DNA from: Fervidobacterium sp.
Lineage (GTDB): Bacteria > Thermotogota > Thermotogae > Thermotogales > Fervidobacteriaceae
Direction of reading: 5' to 3'
Assembly (NCBI GenBank): GCA_026419195.1
Contig: JANZZV010000004.1
Coordinates: forward strand, 124,001-188,000
DNA length: 64,000 bases
The notes beneath the pieces were generated by a model that had not been told where the DNA came from, searched no databases, and was given only the letters and a program-made list of their open reading frames with translations. Of the stretch, positions 62,047 through 64,000 are shown in pieces. Made by a program: the position numbers and the translations under genes. Numbering within the stretch: position 1 is the stretch's first letter; each line of letters begins with the position of its first letter.

Positions 62047-62925
62047 TCATTTAAACCTATAACCAACCAAAAGCCATTCCTTTCGAACTTCCCCGACAAA
62101 CACTTTTCCTGGCTGAACACCTTGTGAGTTTCTTGATATATCGTAAACCTTATCACCAACAGAAACGAACGGTTTATTGTCTTTACCATCAAATTTTGAG
62201 ACGTTCTTTTCATCAAAAACCAAAAGGCCTATAGGGAATAATTTATTCAATAGCTGAACGTGACCTTCAAGAGAGAGTATCTCTTTTGTTAAATCCACTC
62301 CCATAGGATGACCGTAATGTTCACCACCTGCAAATTTTTTCGAATACGTGGCATCGTAAACCACACCATAAACCGACAGATAAATCTTCTTTGTACTCTT
62401 GCCATCAAACTTAATTAACTCATCAGGACTAAAAACAAGAACTCCGTAACTTGGAAAACTCCTTATCCTTGAAACACCATGAGGCGAAAGCTTTAAAATA
62501 TCGTACGTTAAATCCTGACCAGCAACATGTTGATTTTTATGCATGCCATTTGCCCATGATCGTGAGTTTGACAGATTATACACAATACCGTTTACAGAAA
62601 CCATAACAGGAGCATTTTTACCGTTCATTTTCGACAACTCACTAAATGTTACACATAAAAAACCAACTACCTTGTCTTTTGTTAATAACTTAGAATCAAC
62701 CTCCGACAAATTCACGTGTTTCTTCAGATTGACGTTTCCAAGGTTATATACAACTCCCTCAACAGAAATCCACCCAGAGGTTCTCTCGAGAGTAGCTGTT
62801 GAGATTAAAGGATACTCTCCTGAATACTTACCAAGTTGAAAAAACGAATCCAAGTGCCCTGAGTACAACAAAGTGTAAAAGGCAATTGCACAGATTAAAA
62901 CAAAAAGCCTCAACTTACCTCCCAT
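62047..62925 (-). CDS. secreted protein with four cytochrome-b5-like (COG4892-type) repeats
   Basis: A 292-residue exported protein with an N-terminal signal anchor (about 5-21). Four repeats of about 50-70 residues follow (44-90, 93-164, 166-237, 238-288), each with an FDGK/MNGK-type opening or equivalent and a V-x-G-V-V-Y-(N/D) strand, as in predicted heme/steroid-binding proteins of COG4892. Only repeats 2 and 3 keep the paired histidines with identical spacing: H133/H149 and H206/H222, after G-x-(D)-L-T. Repeats 1 and 4 lack them. TGGAGGTGATTC precedes ATG 62925. It is probably an extracytoplasmic heme protein that works with the small membrane protein downstream. Confidence 0.78.
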   Translation of the reverse strand: MGGKLRLFVLICAIAFYTLLYSGHLDSFFQLGKYSGEYPLISTATLERTSGWISVEGVVYNLGNVNLKKHVNLSEVDSKLLTKDKVVGFLCVTFSELSKMNGKNAPVMVSVNGIVYNLSNSRSWANGMHKNQHVAGQDLTYDILKLSPHGVSRIRSFPSYGVLVFSPDELIKFDGKSTKKIYLSVYGVVYDATYSKKFAGGEHYGHPMGVDLTKEILSLEGHVQLLNKLFPIGLLVFDEKNVSKFDGKDNKPFVSVGDKVYDISRNSQGVQPGKVFVGEVRKEWLLVGYRFK

Positions 62926-62951
62926 ATGAATCACCTCCATTACTCTAATTT

Positions 62952-62960
62952 ATTATACCA
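62952..62960 (-). promoter_or_regulatory. extended -10 promoter of the cytochrome-like pair
   Basis: Minus-strand TGGTATAAT, a TG-n-TATAAT extended -10 about 27 bases before the start codon. A -35 box is not convincing. Confidence 0.55.
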
Positions 62961-63158
62961 TATTTATCTCAAAAACGCATCAAATATTGGAATTAGTACA
63001 GTTTAAAATAAAAGAAGATAAAAAAAAGTAAGCAAGAGATTTTGAAAGAATTCTTTGTATATCTTCAATAAAAATGATTAAATCAATCCAAAGTACTGTA
63101 AATTGTTCTCGGATTCCTTTTGCTAATTTGATAAAATATCTTTGTAGATTTTCGGTTA

Positions 63159-63172
63159 CGTTACCGGTAACG
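63159..63172. promoter_or_regulatory. 14-bp palindrome upstream of the sugar-binding protein gene, probable operator
   Basis: CGTTACCGGTAACG is a perfect dyad located 34 bp before the start codon, next to an extra GTTAC half. The central CG dyad suits a LacI- or ROK-type sugar regulator; the regulator gene is not in the window. Confidence 0.65.
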
Positions 63173-63205
63173 ATATTCTTCATCTTGAAAAGGGAGGGGT
63201 ATAGT

Positions 63206-64000
63206 ATGAAAAGGGCACTTCTGGTGGTTTTGATGATTTTGGTGGCTGCTTTTACGTTTGCCAAAGAGAAGATAGTCATCAACAGTTACATGAGTGATCC
63301 AGCACCACGAAAAACATTCGCCGAACTTGTAAAAATGTTTGAAGCAAAGTATCCGAACTACGAAGTAGTTGTAAATACATTTGCACACGAAGACTTTAAG
63401 ACTCTTTTGAGAACGTGGCTTGCTGCTTCAGAGGGTCCAGACGTAGTGACATGGTTTGCTGGTGAAAGGATGAGGTATTTTGCTGAAAAGGGTTTAATTG
63501 CTCCAGTATCAGACATCTTTGCAGGCAAGAAGTTCACCGACTTTTTCCCAGGCTCATTCGAAAGCACATGTTCTTACAAAGGAAAAGTGTACTTTGTCCC
63601 ACAGAGTTGGTACTGGTGGGGTGTTTACTACAGAAAGTCTGTCTTCCAAAAGTACGGACTTAAGGAGCCAAAGACATGGGACGAATTTTTAAGTGTTTGC
63701 GAAACGTTAAAAAAGAATGGTATTACTCCAATAACAATCGGTACAAAATTTCCGTGGACAGCAGCAGGATGGTTTGACATCTTGAATTTAAGAATCAACG
63801 GTCTTGATTTTCATATTAAACTGACAGCTGGTGAAATTCCTTATAATGATGCAAGAGTATTAAAAGTATTTAATTATTGGAAACAACTTATTGACAGAGG
63901 TTATTTGCTGCCCAACCACACTTCTTACGAATGGCAGGAGGCTGCTCAATTTCTTTTCAGAGGAGAAGCCGGAATGTACTACATGGGACAATTTATAAAA
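63206..64000 (+). CDS. ABC transporter sugar-binding protein, 5' part (3' end outside window)
   Basis: An open frame runs from ATG 63206 to the last base (265 codons), so the gene is cut by the window edge. Residues 1-19 are a signal peptide (KRALLVVLMILVAAFTFA). The mature part starts KEKIVINSYMSDPAPRKTF and has EGPDVVTWFAGERMRYFAE and PQSWYWWGVYYRKS, fitting the cluster-1 sugar-binding family with several Trp residues that would line a sugar site. AAAGGGAGGGG precedes the ATG. The permease genes presumably follow beyond the window. Specificity is unknown and differs from MalE. Confidence 0.9.
   Translation, partial: MKRALLVVLMILVAAFTFAKEKIVINSYMSDPAPRKTFAELVKMFEAKYPNYEVVVNTFAHEDFKTLLRTWLAASEGPDVVTWFAGERMRYFAEKGLIAPVSDIFAGKKFTDFFPGSFESTCSYKGKVYFVPQSWYWWGVYYRKSVFQKYGLKEPKTWDEFLSVCETLKKNGITPITIGTKFPWTAAGWFDILNLRINGLDFHIKLTAGEIPYNDARVLKVFNYWKQLIDRGYLLPNHTSYEWQEAAQFLFRGEAGMYYMGQFIK

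Overview
This AT-rich 64 kb window looks like a chromosomal segment of a Thermotogales bacterium, most likely Fervidobacterium or a close relative. The evidence is the gene content: a trimeric hydCBA Fe-Fe hydrogenase with rex in the same operon, a maltose transporter with an enormous MalG, pyruvate phosphate dikinase, FolE2, the CTC form of bL25, and a SpoIID-domain protein in a non-sporulating lineage. GTG and TTG starts behind strong GGAGG-type ribosome sites are common. The genus is inferred from this pattern and was not tested by alignment. Nearly all of the window is tightly packed chromosome. No insertion sequence, prophage, CRISPR array or rRNA operon was seen.

Layout. Positions 1-3.8 kb: the end of an Elp3-like radical SAM gene, a membrane-anchored unknown, tRNA-Ser(CGA), a two-component system and a 76-residue unknown. 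3.8-5.2 kb (minus): a COG2403/cyclic-2,3-diphosphoglycerate-synthetase-like NTPase. 5.3-11 kb: malEFG behind paired operator-like repeats, with a terminator between malE and malF. 11-17 kb: a phosphodiesterase, gltX, an AlaX-type editing protein, a secreted unknown and two small membrane proteins with degenerate J-like domains. 17-22.3 kb (minus): hydC-hydB-hydA-rex, with a 34-bp palindrome directly downstream of the promoter -10. 22.5-30 kb: a glycosyltransferase, wecB, comM, a Nudix enzyme, a secreted propeller protein and an RlmI-like methyltransferase. 30.3-33.7 kb: a three-gene flavin/iron-sulfur dehydrogenase of unknown substrate. 33.7-39.1 kb: a receiver-GGDEF protein, ZIP and MFS transporters, an M42 peptidase and a TauE-like permease.

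39.1-46.6 kb (minus): an UVR/zinc protein, pth, rplY, prs, glmU, a membrane protein and ppdK. 46.7-53.9 kb: a lipase-like hydrolase, then the fatty-acid operon degV-fabF-fabZ-fabK-fabD-bioY-fabG on the minus strand with acpP divergent from it. BioY would supply biotin for acetyl-CoA carboxylase; fabH and the acc genes are not in the window. 54-58.4 kb: a GDPD phosphodiesterase, an orphan binding-protein-like gene, a TPR-like protein, folE2, an L7Ae-like protein and a GNAT enzyme. 58.4-61.5 kb: SpoIID/LytB and hemolysin III proteins. 61.6-62.9 kb: a two-gene redox module, consisting of a secreted protein with four cytochrome-b5-like repeats and a 125-residue membrane protein carrying two H-x13-H helices. 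63.2 kb to the end: the start of a sugar-binding protein gene preceded by a 14-bp palindrome.

Taken together the window describes a saccharolytic hydrogen-producing fermenter. Maltodextrin uptake feeds glycolysis, PPDK works at the PEP/pyruvate node, and the hydrogenase disposes of electrons under probable Rex (NADH/NAD+) control. The most unusual items are the b5-repeat/diheme membrane module, the ~530-residue insertion in MalG, the HPD-less J-like pair and the dye-linked-type dehydrogenase.
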